From positions 62,001-126,000 of the forward strand of contig NZ_WRPO01000008.1 in NCBI RefSeq assembly GCF_009746585.1: a stretch of DNA of 64,000 nt, given 5' to 3'. Both the position numbers and the translations under genes were made by a program. Positions 44,059 through 52,901 of this stretch are shown in pieces (positions within the stretch are counted from its first letter, which is position 1; each line of letters starts with the position of its first letter). The notes below the pieces were generated by a model. It had not been told where the DNA came from. It saw only the letters and a program-made list of their open reading frames with translations, and did no database searches. Origin of the DNA: Novosphingobium aquimarinum (GTDB taxonomy: Bacteria; Pseudomonadota; Alphaproteobacteria; Sphingomonadales; Sphingomonadaceae).

Positions 44059-45030
44059 ATGACCAAGCTCGTCGCGCTCGACATCGGCGGCACCCATGCC
44101 CGCTTTGCCCACGCCGAAATCGGCGCGGACGGCGCGATCACGCTGGACGAGCCGGTGACGCTGAAGACATCCGATTACGTCAGCCTCAACACCGCCTGGG
44201 AAGACTTCGCACGCAAGTCGCAAAGCCCGGTGCCCGACAACGCCGCCATCGCCATCGCCGGGCCGGTCAACGGCGAGACGGTGCGGATGACCAACAATTC
44301 CTGGGTGCTGCATACCGGCCGGCTCGACGATCAGCTTGGGCTCGACAAAGTTACGCTGATCAACGATTTCGGCGCCGTCGCCCATGCCGCCGCCCGCGCC
44401 GACGATAGCGAGTTCGTCTATCTCGCGGGCCCAGACAAACCGCTGCCCGATACAGGGACGATCAGCGTCATCGGCCCCGGCACGGGTTTGGGCGTCGCGC
44501 ATTTCCATCGCTATCCGGGCGGCTACCACGTGCAGGCGACCGAAGGCGGCCATATCGATTTCGCGCCGGTCGACCGCATCGACGACCTGATTCTGGAGCG
44601 CTTGCGCAAGCAGCATCGCCGCGTTTCGGTGGAGCGGGTCGCGGCGGGCCCCGGCATCATAGAGATCTATACCACGCTGGCCGCGCTCGAAGGGCGTCCC
44701 GCCCCCGACGGCGACGACAAGGCGATCTGGCAGGCTGGACTGGAGCGGTCCGATCCCATCGCCAGCGCCGCGATCGACCGGTTCTGCATGACCCTGGGCA
44801 GCGTCGCGGGCGACTATGCCCTCGCGCATGGGGCCAGCGCGGTCGTCATCGCCGGTGGCCTCGGCTACCGTATCCGCGAAACGCTGGTGCATTCCGCCTT
44901 TGCCGAGCGGTTCCGCTTCAAGGGCCGCTACGAGGAAATGATGGCGGGCCTTCCCGTCAAACTGATCACTCACCCCCAACCCGGCCTGTTCGGCGCCGCC
45001 GCGGCCTTCGCCAGGGAACACTGTACATGA
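44059..45030 (+). CDS. glk: Glucokinase
   Basis: A 323-residue ROK-independent (E. coli Glk-type) glucokinase. It has the ATP-binding start [10 protein letters not shown], the substrate region NNSWVLHT and [11 protein letters not shown], the GPGTGLGVA loop and EGGHIDFAP. It phosphorylates free glucose for the Entner-Doudoroff pathway. It lies 4 nt after edd, and its stop overlaps the eda start, so it is part of the same operon. Confidence 0.95.
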   Translation: MTKLVALDIGGTHARFAHAEIGADGAITLDEPVTLKTSDYVSLNTAWEDFARKSQSPVPDNAAIAIAGPVNGETVRMTNNSWVLHTGRLDDQLGLDKVTLINDFGAVAHAAARADDSEFVYLAGPDKPLPDTGTISVIGPGTGLGVAHFHRYPGGYHVQATEGGHIDFAPVDRIDDLILERLRKQHRRVSVERVAAGPGIIEIYTTLAALEGRPAPDGDDKAIWQAGLERSDPIASAAIDRFCMTLGSVAGDYALAHGASAVVIAGGLGYRIRETLVHSAFAERFRFKGRYEEMMAGLPVKLITHPQPGLFGAAAAFAREHCT

Positions 45031-45653
45031 GCGACTTGTCCGACCCCACCGAAGCGATCATGCGCATGGCCCCGGTGATCCCGGTGCTGGTGATCGACGA
45101 TGTCGCGCATGCAGTGCCGGTCGCACGGGCGCTCGTCGCCGGCGGCTTGCCGGTGCTCGAAGTGACGCTGCGCACGGCGTGCGCGCTCGACGTCATTCGC
45201 GAGATGAAGCAAGTTCCCGGAGCCGTCGTCGGGGCCGGTACGGTGCTCAATCCGCTGGAGCTCGAAGCCGCGATCAACGCCGGCAGCGAATTCATCGTCT
45301 CGCCGGGGCTGACCGAAAGCCTGGGCAAGGCAGCGATCTCCGCCGAAGTTCCGCTCCTCCCCGGCATCGCGAACGCGAGCGACATCATGCGCGGACTGGA
45401 TCTCGGCTTTACCCGCTTCAAGTTCTTCCCCGCCGCCGCTTCGGGCGGGATTTCGGCGCTCAAGGCGTTGTCCGGTCCCTTCGGCATGGCGAAGTTCTGC
45501 CCGACCGGCGGCATCGGCCTCGATACCGCGCCCGACTGGCTGGCGCTCGATGCCGTGCTGTGCGTCGGCGGCAGCTGGGTGGTCCCCAAGGGCCCGCCCG
45601 ATACCGCCGCGATCGAAGCGGCGGCGCGTGCTGCCAAGGCGCTCGCACGATGA
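45027..45653 (+). CDS. eda: KDPG/KHG aldolase
   Basis: A 208-residue class I aldolase splitting 2-keto-3-deoxy-6-phosphogluconate into pyruvate and glyceraldehyde-3-phosphate. The catalytic glutamate is E45 (PVLEVTLRT) and the Schiff-base lysine is K132 (RFKFFPAAASGG). GAGTVLNPLELEAAI and FCPTGGIGL are further family segments. It overlaps glk and the next gene by 4 nt each. Confidence 0.96.
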   Translation: MSDLSDPTEAIMRMAPVIPVLVIDDVAHAVPVARALVAGGLPVLEVTLRTACALDVIREMKQVPGAVVGAGTVLNPLELEAAINAGSEFIVSPGLTESLGKAAISAEVPLLPGIANASDIMRGLDLGFTRFKFFPAAASGGISALKALSGPFGMAKFCPTGGIGLDTAPDWLALDAVLCVGGSWVVPKGPPDTAAIEAAARAAKALAR

Positions 45654-48421
45654 CCGCCTTCAGCGAACTCGACGCGCGGCTTCAGGAGCTGCATCGCCGC
45701 ACGGCGGAAACGCCGCTGTTCAATCCGGTCTTCCAGCTCGCGATCGAACTGTCGCGCAAGCTCGAAGCGAACGAGATGAGCCTCGACGACTTCGAGAGCC
45801 TCGTCGCCGAAATGGAGTGCGAAGGCTTGCGCGCCCGCGCGGCGCGGCTTGATCGCATGCTCGCGCCGATGGCTTTGCCGGAGAACGACGCGCACCTTAC
45901 CGAACTCGCCAGCGAAGAGGACTTCACCGCTTTTGCGGTGCGCTGGCAGCGGCCCAATGCGCATGTCGTCTTCACCGCTCACCCCACCTTCCTGCTGAGC
46001 AAGGCGCAGACCGAGGCCGTGGCGACATCGGCCTCGACCGGCGATTTCAGCACCGGCACCGTCTGCGTCGCCGATCCCTCGCGCGACACCATCACGCTCG
46101 ATTACGAGCACGATGCGGCGATGCAGGCGATCATCCGCGGTCAGGAAGCGCGCGACCGCATCACCGCCAACCTGCTCGACATCGCTGCCGCGCGCTGGCC
46201 CAAGCAGTGGAAGTCGCTGCGCCCCTTGCCGGTCCGCTTCGCCACGTGGGTCGGTTACGACATGGACGGGCGCACCGACATCTCGTGGAACACCTCGATC
46301 CGCTATCGCCTGCACGAAAAAGCGATGCGGCTGGAACGCTATGCCGCCATGCTCGAAGGGGTCGAGCCCGAGGTCGCGGCGAAGCTGCGGCGCGCGCACG
46401 ATCACACCGCCGAAATGGCCGCGCACTTCGCCGAGGACTTGTCCGCGCCCGAAGCGCTGTCGGCGGCCGCCAATGCGCTCACCGCCGACCATCCCGACAA
46501 GCTGATCAGTCTCGCGCCGATCATCGCCGAGCTTGAGGAAGAGGCCCGGCACGCCGATCAGGAAAAGGCGCGCGACATCCTCGTTGCGGTGTCGGCAATG
46601 CTGGCGGACGGGCTTGGCATGGGCTGGATTCACTTCCGGGTGAACTCTTCTCAGCTTCAGAACGCGATCCGCCGCCGCATCGACAAGACCGGCACGATGA
46701 ACCTCGCCAGCCAGGCCGCGCTGGCGAAAATGCGCGAGTTGCTGGCCGAGGCGAAGCCGCTCCGCTCGAACTTCGCCGCGCTGGCGATCGAGAATTCGAC
46801 GGCAGTGCGCCAGTTCCTGGCGATGGCGCAGATCCTCGCCCATATCGACAGCGACACGCCGATCCGGATGCTGATCGCCGAATGCGAACAGCCGACCACG
46901 GTGCTGGCCGCGCTCTATTTCGCGCGGCTGTTCGGCATCGAGGACATGGTCGACGTCTCGCCCTTGTTCGAGACCGAGACCGCGCTGGAGCACGGCGGCC
47001 GCTTCCTCGACGCCGTCTTCGCCGAGCCTGCCTATCGCGACTATGCGAGGAAACGCGGGCGGGTCGCCATCCAGACCGGTTTTTCCGATGCCGGCCGCTT
47101 CGTCGGCCAGATCCCGGCGAGTCTGGCGATCGAGCGCATTCATGGCCGCATGGCCGAAGCGATGGTCGCGAACGGCCTCACCGACGTTGCCGCGCTGATC
47201 TTCAATACCGGCGGCGAATCGATGGGCCGCGGCGCGCATCCCAACAATCTTGCCGACCGGTTCGACTGGCAGATGTCCCCGTGGGCGCGGCGCCGGTTCC
47301 TGCGCGCGGGCATCCGCCTCGAACCCGAAGTCAGCTTCCAGGGTGGCGACGGCTATCTTTGGTACGGCTCGCCCGAACTGGCGCTGGCCACTCTGACGCG
47401 GCTGTGCGAGCGGCCCTTGTGGAAGACCGAGCGCGATGCGCCGACCGATCCCTTCTACCGCCGCACCGACCTCAGCCTAGATTTCTACCGCGCGATCCGC
47501 TCGGTGCAGCACGAGCACCTGGAAAGCCACACGTACAACCGCGCGATTACCGCGTTCGGGCTGGGCCTGCTCAACGACACCGGCAGCCGCAAGTCGCGCC
47601 GCCAGTCCGACCTCGCTTCCGACCGGACGATGAGCCTGCGGCAGATCCGCGCGATCCCGCACAATTCGATCCTGCAGCAGCTCGGCTATCCGGTGAACGT
47701 GATCGCCGGGATCGGCACGGCGGCCGAGAGCAATCGCGAGGAAATCGCCACGCTCCTGCGCGAGAGCCCGCGCGGGCGCGAGCTCGTCCGACTGGTGCGC
47801 GCGGCCAATGCGCTCGCCTCGATCAAGACGGTGGCGGCGCATGGCGAGCTGTTCAATTCGGCGTACTGGGCAAGCCGGCCCTATCGCGGCGACGAGCAGC
47901 ACATCTCTGACGCCTGCCTCAAACTTGGCGAATATCTGACGAACGACGATCGCACGGGTGTCTATCGCCGCCTCGCCTCGCGGCTGCGAGTCGATTCGCT
48001 CAAGCTGCACCGCTTGCTGGAGCTGATCCCGGACGAGAATCCCCAGCCCGAACGCGAGCACACCCGCCGCAGCCTGGGCGCGCTGCAATCGCTGCGCCTG
48101 GCGCTGTTCAAGCACATGTTCCTGCGCGCCGTCTCGATCCCCACGTTCAGCCGGGCGAACGACATCAGCCGCGAAGACGTGCTCGAAATGGTCTTCACCT
48201 TGCGGGTCGACGATGCGCTGGCCCAGCTGCGCCGCGCCTTCCCGATCCATTTCCCCCGGATCGAGGACTTTTCGGTCGAATGCCCCAGCGACTATCCCGA
48301 TTCGGGCGCGAGCGGCTATGCGCAGATCCACGCCGACTACATCGACCCGATCGAACGCAGCTATCGCCTGGCGCTGCGCATCACCACCGCCATCGCCAAC
48401 GAGTTCGGCGCGCACGGCTGA
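45650..48421 (+). CDS. Phosphoenolpyruvate carboxylase-like protein, divergent active site
   Basis: A 923-residue protein with PEPC length and layout, overlapping eda. Motifs are recognisable but altered. TAHPTE is TAHPTF (H111 kept). The GGDRDGN block is GYDMDGRT. The GYSDSxKDxG block is GFSDAGRFVG (477-486), losing the Lys and the following Asp. The FHGRGG block is FNTGGESMGRG (518-528), losing the His and first Arg that matter in canonical PEPC. The C-terminus is EFGAHG rather than NTG. It may be a specialised PEPC lineage or have another activity; carboxylation of PEP should not be assumed. Confidence 0.75.
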   Translation: MTAFSELDARLQELHRRTAETPLFNPVFQLAIELSRKLEANEMSLDDFESLVAEMECEGLRARAARLDRMLAPMALPENDAHLTELASEEDFTAFAVRWQRPNAHVVFTAHPTFLLSKAQTEAVATSASTGDFSTGTVCVADPSRDTITLDYEHDAAMQAIIRGQEARDRITANLLDIAAARWPKQWKSLRPLPVRFATWVGYDMDGRTDISWNTSIRYRLHEKAMRLERYAAMLEGVEPEVAAKLRRAHDHTAEMAAHFAEDLSAPEALSAAANALTADHPDKLISLAPIIAELEEEARHADQEKARDILVAVSAMLADGLGMGWIHFRVNSSQLQNAIRRRIDKTGTMNLASQAALAKMRELLAEAKPLRSNFAALAIENSTAVRQFLAMAQILAHIDSDTPIRMLIAECEQPTTVLAALYFARLFGIEDMVDVSPLFETETALEHGGRFLDAVFAEPAYRDYARKRGRVAIQTGFSDAGRFVGQIPASLAIERIHGRMAEAMVANGLTDVAALIFNTGGESMGRGAHPNNLADRFDWQMSPWARRRFLRAGIRLEPEVSFQGGDGYLWYGSPELALATLTRLCERPLWKTERDAPTDPFYRRTDLSLDFYRAIRSVQHEHLESHTYNRAITAFGLGLLNDTGSRKSRRQSDLASDRTMSLRQIRAIPHNSILQQLGYPVNVIAGIGTAAESNREEIATLLRESPRGRELVRLVRAANALASIKTVAAHGELFNSAYWASRPYRGDEQHISDACLKLGEYLTNDDRTGVYRRLASRLRVDSLKLHRLLELIPDENPQPEREHTRRSLGALQSLRLALFKHMFLRAVSIPTFSRANDISREDVLEMVFTLRVDDALAQLRRAFPIHFPRIEDFSVECPSDYPDSGASGYAQIHADYIDPIERSYRLALRITTAIANEFGAHG

Positions 48422-48497
48422 GGCGGTTCGCTCGCCAGGCAGGAGGAGTTCGGCCAAAACAGGGCGGCCGGGGCGACCCGGGATTGGGTCACCTAAT

Positions 48498-48593
48498 CCC
48501 GTCATGCTGAACTTGTTTCAGCATCTATCGTGCCACCCGCTCAGGGTCGGATACGGGGCGGCATGGATGCTGAAACGAGTTCAGCATGACGGG
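48498..48593. repeat. Inverted doublet of REP-like hairpins (REPIN-like)
   Basis: Two 28-nt arms (48498-48525 and 48566-48593) are inverted copies with a single mismatch, separated by 40 nt. Each arm contains its own hairpin (ATGCTGAA...TTCAGCAT). A solitary copy lies at 4921-4948. The 376-bp gap between the PEPC-like gene and the L,D-transpeptidase otherwise shows no gene. Confidence 0.8.
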
Positions 48594-48797
48594 GGTTCGG
48601 TGTCGTCCATGATTGAGAATCCAACGCGCCGATTCTAGGTCGCGGTCACACTTTCGCTTCTCCGCCAGCCGTTAAGCTTTGCCGCGCATCGGTCCCTTGC
48701 CGAGACACCAACCAGCCCGCACTGGCAATTCGGGCAAGTTCACGCGATATTTAGCTTGGGCAACGAGTATAGTCGCAACACAGGTAGTCGAGTTTTC

Positions 48798-49481
48798 ATG
48801 AACGGCCGCATCCTTCTCGCCACGACATTCACCGGGCTCCTCGCGATCGCCGGGGGCTTGTACCTCGCCAATCCGCCGCAGACGCCCGAGCCCGCCTCGC
48901 TGACATCGAGCGCGGTCGCGAGGGGCGATAACACGGCAACGGCGCCAGAACCCTTTGCCGAGAACGGGATCGCTCAGGCCCAGGCGGCCACGCCTGCGCC
49001 GGCCAAGCTGGACGATCACTTCACCATCAAGCACATCCTGCCGATCGAAGGCGCCATCAAGTATGGCGACTGGCACTGGGACGAAAGCGCCGCTCCGGCG
49101 GAAGGGCCGATCGTGATCACCGTCGATCTCGACGCGCGCGTGCTGTCGATCTTCCGGGGCGGCTACGAGATCGGCGCCGCCGCCGTGCTGCTGGGTACCG
49201 AAGACAAGCCGACGCCGCTTGGCGTGTTCCCGATCACGCAAAAGGCGCGGCACCACGTTTCCAATCTCTATGACGCGGAAATGCCCTACATGCAGCGGCT
49301 TACCAACGACGGTATCACCCTGCACGGCTCGAAGGTTGAATGGGGCTATGCCAGCCACGGCTGTATCGGAATGCCCGAACCCTTCGCCGCAAAAGTTTTT
49401 TCGCAGACGAAGCTGGGCGATCGGGTGTTCATAACTCGCGGCAAGATGGTCGGTATGGGCGATTCACTTGTCGATTCCTGA
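48798..49481 (+). CDS. L,D-transpeptidase (YkuD family)
   Basis: A 227-residue enzyme with an N-terminal hydrophobic signal/anchor (ILLATTFTGLLAIAGGLYLA), a Pro/Ala-rich linker (about 27-70) and a YkuD domain. The catalytic motif is HGSKVEWGYASHGCIGMP, with the nucleophilic cysteine in SHGC. Such enzymes make 3-3 peptidoglycan cross-links or attach proteins to peptidoglycan in the periplasm. ATG 48798 was chosen because the signal sequence begins there; a TTG at 48756 would add 14 polar residues. Confidence 0.88.
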   Translation: MNGRILLATTFTGLLAIAGGLYLANPPQTPEPASLTSSAVARGDNTATAPEPFAENGIAQAQAATPAPAKLDDHFTIKHILPIEGAIKYGDWHWDESAAPAEGPIVITVDLDARVLSIFRGGYEIGAAAVLLGTEDKPTPLGVFPITQKARHHVSNLYDAEMPYMQRLTNDGITLHGSKVEWGYASHGCIGMPEPFAAKVFSQTKLGDRVFITRGKMVGMGDSLVDS

Positions 49482-49570
49482 TCGCAAATAGGGCACACTG
49501 CGCGGGCCGAAACGGTAATCCCGGCCCCCTGATAGCTCGGGATTCGCTTTCGACCTTTATGGTCGAGAGA

Positions 49571-49630
49571 CCGGGGAAGCAATCGAGGGTAAAAAGACGG
49601 GCCACCCTCGATTGCTTCTCCCGGATTTTT
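49571..49630. terminator. Strong terminator between L,D-transpeptidase and tilS
   Basis: A stem of about 20 bp (CCGGGGAAGCAATCGAGGGT with ACCCTCGATTGCTTCTCCCGG, one bulge), loop AAAAAGACGGGCC, followed by ATTTTT on the plus strand. It sits between convergent genes and ends 2 nt before the tilS stop. Confidence 0.85.
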
Positions 49631-49631
49631 C

Positions 49632-50627
49632 CTAAGAATTTGAAGGACTTGTCGGTGATTTCCGCGGCGCTGCGCGGCGTGCGGGCGCGCGCGTGAAGCT
49701 CCATCCGGCGATGTCGGGGCGCACGATGAGGCTGCCGATCGAGGCCGGCTTGCCCGCCAGCAGCGAGTCGACGAGTCGCGCCACGGCCCTCCCTCGCGGC
49801 GATTCGCCGTCGAGTTCGGTGACGATTCGCGCCACGACTCGCAGCACCGCCGCGCGCGGAGCCGCGGGGCGATAGTGCAAACCCATAGCTTCCTTCCGGA
49901 CGTGGTCGCGATATTCGCGCAAGGCGACCCATTCGACGACCTCGTCGGCCTCCGACAAGTATGCGGCGCTGGCCGCCACCGCGGGAATGTCGATCCAGTC
50001 GACTGCCTGCAGCGCCTTGCGCATCCGCACGCGGTCGAAGCGGTCATCGAGGTTGCTGGGATCGGCCACGGCCGTGATGCCGGCGCCGGTCACGACCGCT
50101 TCCAATTCGACACGGCGCCAGTCGAGCAGCGGACGCAGCAGCGGAATGCGCGTCCCCGGCACGACCCCGCGCGCCCGGGCACCGGCAAGGCCCGCGACCC
50201 CGCTCCCCCGATTGAGCCGCATCAGCAACGTTTCGGCCTGATCGTCGGCGTGATGGCCAGTGGCGAGTGCGCCCAGGCCGCGCTCCTCGATCCAGCCGGC
50301 CATCGCGGCGTAGCGGGCGCGGCGCGCTTCGGCCTGAAGATTGCCGCCGGCGACCTCGACGCGCAGCGCGGCATGCGGCACGGCCAGGTCTACGCAGAGC
50401 GCGGCCACTTGCGCGGCCTCTGCCGCCGCTTCCGCTCTCAAGCCGTGATCGACAGTGGTGGCCTCGACGCGTCCGGATAGCGCGGCCGTCGCCAGCAGCA
50501 GCAGCGCGGTGCTGTCGGCCCCGCCGGAAACCGCCAGACCCAGCCGAGCGGCCGGATCTTCCACCTCGGGCCAGAGCCGCAGCAACCCCTCGCGAAAGCG
50601 GGCGACGGCTTCGGCATCGGTCTTCAC
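49632..50627 (-). CDS. tilS: tRNA(Ile)-lysidine synthase TilS
   Basis: A 331-residue N-type ATP pyrophosphatase with the PP-loop AVSGGADSTALLLL near residue 32. HHADDQAETLLMRLNRGSGVAGLAG and RPLLDWRR are TilS hallmarks. It converts the wobble C34 of one tRNA-Ile to lysidine and is normally essential. The GTG start at 50627 lies 1 nt after the cpoB/ybgF stop, indicating coupling. The C-terminal domain is short compared with E. coli TilS, as in other alphaproteobacteria. Confidence 0.92.
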   Translation of the reverse strand: MKTDAEAVARFREGLLRLWPEVEDPAARLGLAVSGGADSTALLLLATAALSGRVEATTVDHGLRAEAAAEAAQVAALCVDLAVPHAALRVEVAGGNLQAEARRARYAAMAGWIEERGLGALATGHHADDQAETLLMRLNRGSGVAGLAGARARGVVPGTRIPLLRPLLDWRRVELEAVVTGAGITAVADPSNLDDRFDRVRMRKALQAVDWIDIPAVAASAAYLSEADEVVEWVALREYRDHVRKEAMGLHYRPAAPRAAVLRVVARIVTELDGESPRGRAVARLVDSLLAGKPASIGSLIVRPDIAGWSFTRAPARRAAPRKSPTSPSNS

Positions 50628-50628
50628 G

Positions 50629-51570
50629 TCAGGCCGAACAGTTGAGCCCGTTGCGCGTGGAGGCATAGAGGCTGGCGAGGCGGCCGGAAGCCTCGGCCGC
50701 GTAAGTCTCGCTGAACTCGGCCAGCGCGATGCAGGCGCGGCTGGTATCCTTGAGCTGCTTCATCGACGCCGCGAGATACAGCAGCGAATCGGGCGCCCGC
50801 TCGCCGCGCTTGTCGGCCTGGTAGTTCTGCAGGAACCACTTGGCCGCTTCGCGCGGATTGCCGTCGTCGAGATAGGCGCGGCCGAGCAGATTGCGGCCCC
50901 AGCTAATCCGGGGGTGGCGCGGATACTTCTCGACGAACATCTTCAGCTGCTGCTGCGCTTCGGGATAGAAGTTCGCGTCCCACAGCCGAAACCCGTAGCT
51001 GTACTCGTCGTCGCCCGGGTCGTCGGTCTGCGGCTTGACGATCGCGCTCACCGCCGAAACCCGCGATGCCGGCGCGGGCTGCGCGGTGGCGGCGGGGCTC
51101 GGCGAAGGAGCCGGCGTCGAAGCGCCGCCCGACATCGCGCCGAGATTGCTTTGCGCCGCACCGGTGGTGGATGCGGGAACTTCGGTGGTCGCGGTCATCG
51201 CCGAGGCGCCGGCGGCCAGTTTGGTTTCGAGCTGGGCGATGCGATTGGAATTCTGCTCGATCTGTCCCGTCAGTCGCGCCATCTGCGCCTCGATCGCGTC
51301 CATCCGCACGAGCATGTCGGACACCGCCGTGGTCGCCGGCGGGGGGGTGGCGGTGGCGGTCGTGCCGGCCGTGATCTCGGGGGTGAAGAACTTGCCGTCG
51401 CCGCCCGGAAAGACCTTGCGCTGCAGCGCACGCACTTCGGCCTCGACCTTCTTCAAACGACTGTCGGTGGACTGCGCCTGGGCGGTCCCGCCGGAAAAAA
51501 TCAGCGCCAGCGCCGTAGTCGCGATGGCGAGAGAGCGTAGTGCCCGCGCGGACGCCCCCGATGAACTCAT
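50629..51570 (-). CDS. cpoB: Tol-Pal associated periplasmic protein CpoB/YbgF
   Basis: A 313-residue periplasmic protein. The signal peptide ends near AQAQ. An N-terminal coiled coil follows (STDSRLKKVEAEVRALQRKV and MDAIEAQMARLTGQIEQNS), then a Thr/Pro-rich linker and C-terminal TPR repeats (EYSYGFRLWDANFYPEAQQQ; NLLGRAYLDDGNPREAAKW). CpoB coordinates peptidoglycan synthesis with outer-membrane constriction. Tol-Pal genes are not in the window. ATG 51570 has GAGGGA 9 nt upstream. It is coupled to tilS. Confidence 0.85.
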   Translation of the reverse strand: MSSSGASARALRSLAIATTALALIFSGGTAQAQSTDSRLKKVEAEVRALQRKVFPGGDGKFFTPEITAGTTATATPPPATTAVSDMLVRMDAIEAQMARLTGQIEQNSNRIAQLETKLAAGASAMTATTEVPASTTGAAQSNLGAMSGGASTPAPSPSPAATAQPAPASRVSAVSAIVKPQTDDPGDDEYSYGFRLWDANFYPEAQQQLKMFVEKYPRHPRISWGRNLLGRAYLDDGNPREAAKWFLQNYQADKRGERAPDSLLYLAASMKQLKDTSRACIALAEFSETYAAEASGRLASLYASTRNGLNCSA

Positions 51571-51690
51571 GTCAGGCATTCCCTCGATTGTGGATCCGGA
51601 GCCCCGAGACTGGCGAAGCGAACCGGAATGCATGATGAACCGTTAACCCTGCAAAACCTTGCCCGCCCGAGACACGGCTGTCGAGACGGC

Positions 51691-52704
51691 TTACTCGGAA
51701 TCGGTGGAAACCGGCGCCGGCGCGGCGGCTTCGGCCGAGACACTCGCACCCGACCGCCGCTGGGCAGGCGATTGCGGCGCCGTGGCCCCGCCTGCCGGTC
51801 GTCGAGCCAGAGGCGGGTTCGCACGCGGCGCGGCAGTTGTACGGGCGGGGGAAGACGGAGCCGGGGACGGCGCAGCGGCCGCGGGAGGTGACGGCGCTTC
51901 GGGCCGCCCCGCAACGCGCGCGCGCAGCTTGTCGGCATCGAGCGGGACGTCAGAGACGATGATCGGCGTGTCCTCGAGCCGCGGCAGCGCTTGGCCGTTG
52001 ATGGTCAGTTCCAGCGCATCGGGCCTTCCGGTCCGCAGCACCGGCGCATCGGCATCGGCCGGCACGGTATAGACTTCGCCTTGCGACAGCTCCTTCTGGA
52101 ACAGCTGATCGCCCGCGGCATTGGTCACCTTCACCCACACGTTGGGCGCCATCGCCTTCATGGCGACGACACCGCCGCTCGGCACGGGGGCCGCGGTCGG
52201 CTTGGCTTGCGGGGCTTGGCGGGCAGGCGCAGCTGCCGGCGGCGCATCGGCGATCAGGCTCGGCATTTCGGCCTCGGGGCTGAACAGGCTGTCCCACACG
52301 AAGAACAAGGCGATGAACACCCCGATCGCCGCGATGCCGGCAATCCAGGCCAAGGCCGAGGGCGGCACGCGGGCGGGGTCGCCGGGCTCGAAGCTGGTGG
52401 CCGGGCGCGGCTGATAATCGCGCGGCTCGATCTGGTCGCGGACCTGCTGGGCGATGACGCCTTCATCGAGGCCGACCGTCTTGGCGTAAGCCCGCGAGAA
52501 GCCCACGGCATAGGTCTTGCCGGCCAGATCGCCGAAGCGGTTCTCCTCGATCGCGACGAGGTGGCGCTCGGCGATCCGGGTCTGCGCGGCGACGTCTTCG
52601 CGGCTCAGACCCATCCGTTCGCGCGCAGCCAGTAGAGTGGCGCCGACGCTGCCGTTCGATCCGCTTGCGGACCCGGCAGCAGCATTGTCATCGTAATCTT
52701 CCAT
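51691..52704 (-). CDS. rodZ: RodZ-like helix-turn-helix / DUF4115 membrane protein
   Basis: A 337-residue protein. An N-terminal Xre-like HTH (about 22-85: LLAARERMGLSREDVAAQTRI) and a single membrane helix (about 117-138: SALAWIAGIAAIGVFIALFF) are followed by a linker and a periplasmic DUF4115 domain (VWVKVTNAAGDQLFQKELSQGE). The Ala/Pro-rich tail is low complexity. RodZ links MreB to the cell-wall elongation machinery. It lies between ptsP and cpoB on the same strand with 120-200 bp gaps, so it probably has its own promoter. Confidence 0.85.
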   Translation of the reverse strand: MEDYDDNAAAGSASGSNGSVGATLLAARERMGLSREDVAAQTRIAERHLVAIEENRFGDLAGKTYAVGFSRAYAKTVGLDEGVIAQQVRDQIEPRDYQPRPATSFEPGDPARVPPSALAWIAGIAAIGVFIALFFVWDSLFSPEAEMPSLIADAPPAAAPARQAPQAKPTAAPVPSGGVVAMKAMAPNVWVKVTNAAGDQLFQKELSQGEVYTVPADADAPVLRTGRPDALELTINGQALPRLEDTPIIVSDVPLDADKLRARVAGRPEAPSPPAAAAPSPAPSSPARTTAAPRANPPLARRPAGGATAPQSPAQRRSGASVSAEAAAPAPVSTDSE

Positions 52705-52901
52705 GCCACTCCCGCTCGGCGAGACTGCAACCCGTCAGCGTGTTAGGCCGCAACTCAAGTGGTGAAGGACGCCGCTGTCAATCCAGCCCCTAACAAAGGT
52801 TGCTCGCAAGTGCGACAGGCGAACCGGACCGCGCGATGAATTTCCGTGGACCGCGACCTGTTTCGCAAAGTTCGAAGCGTTCATGACGACCTCTCGCTCC
52901 G

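Noticed and set aside
45650..48421. PEPC-like gene as a pseudogene
   Set aside because: It has a full-length frame with no stops, overlaps eda as in an operon, and keeps many family blocks. Altered motifs look evolved, not decayed.
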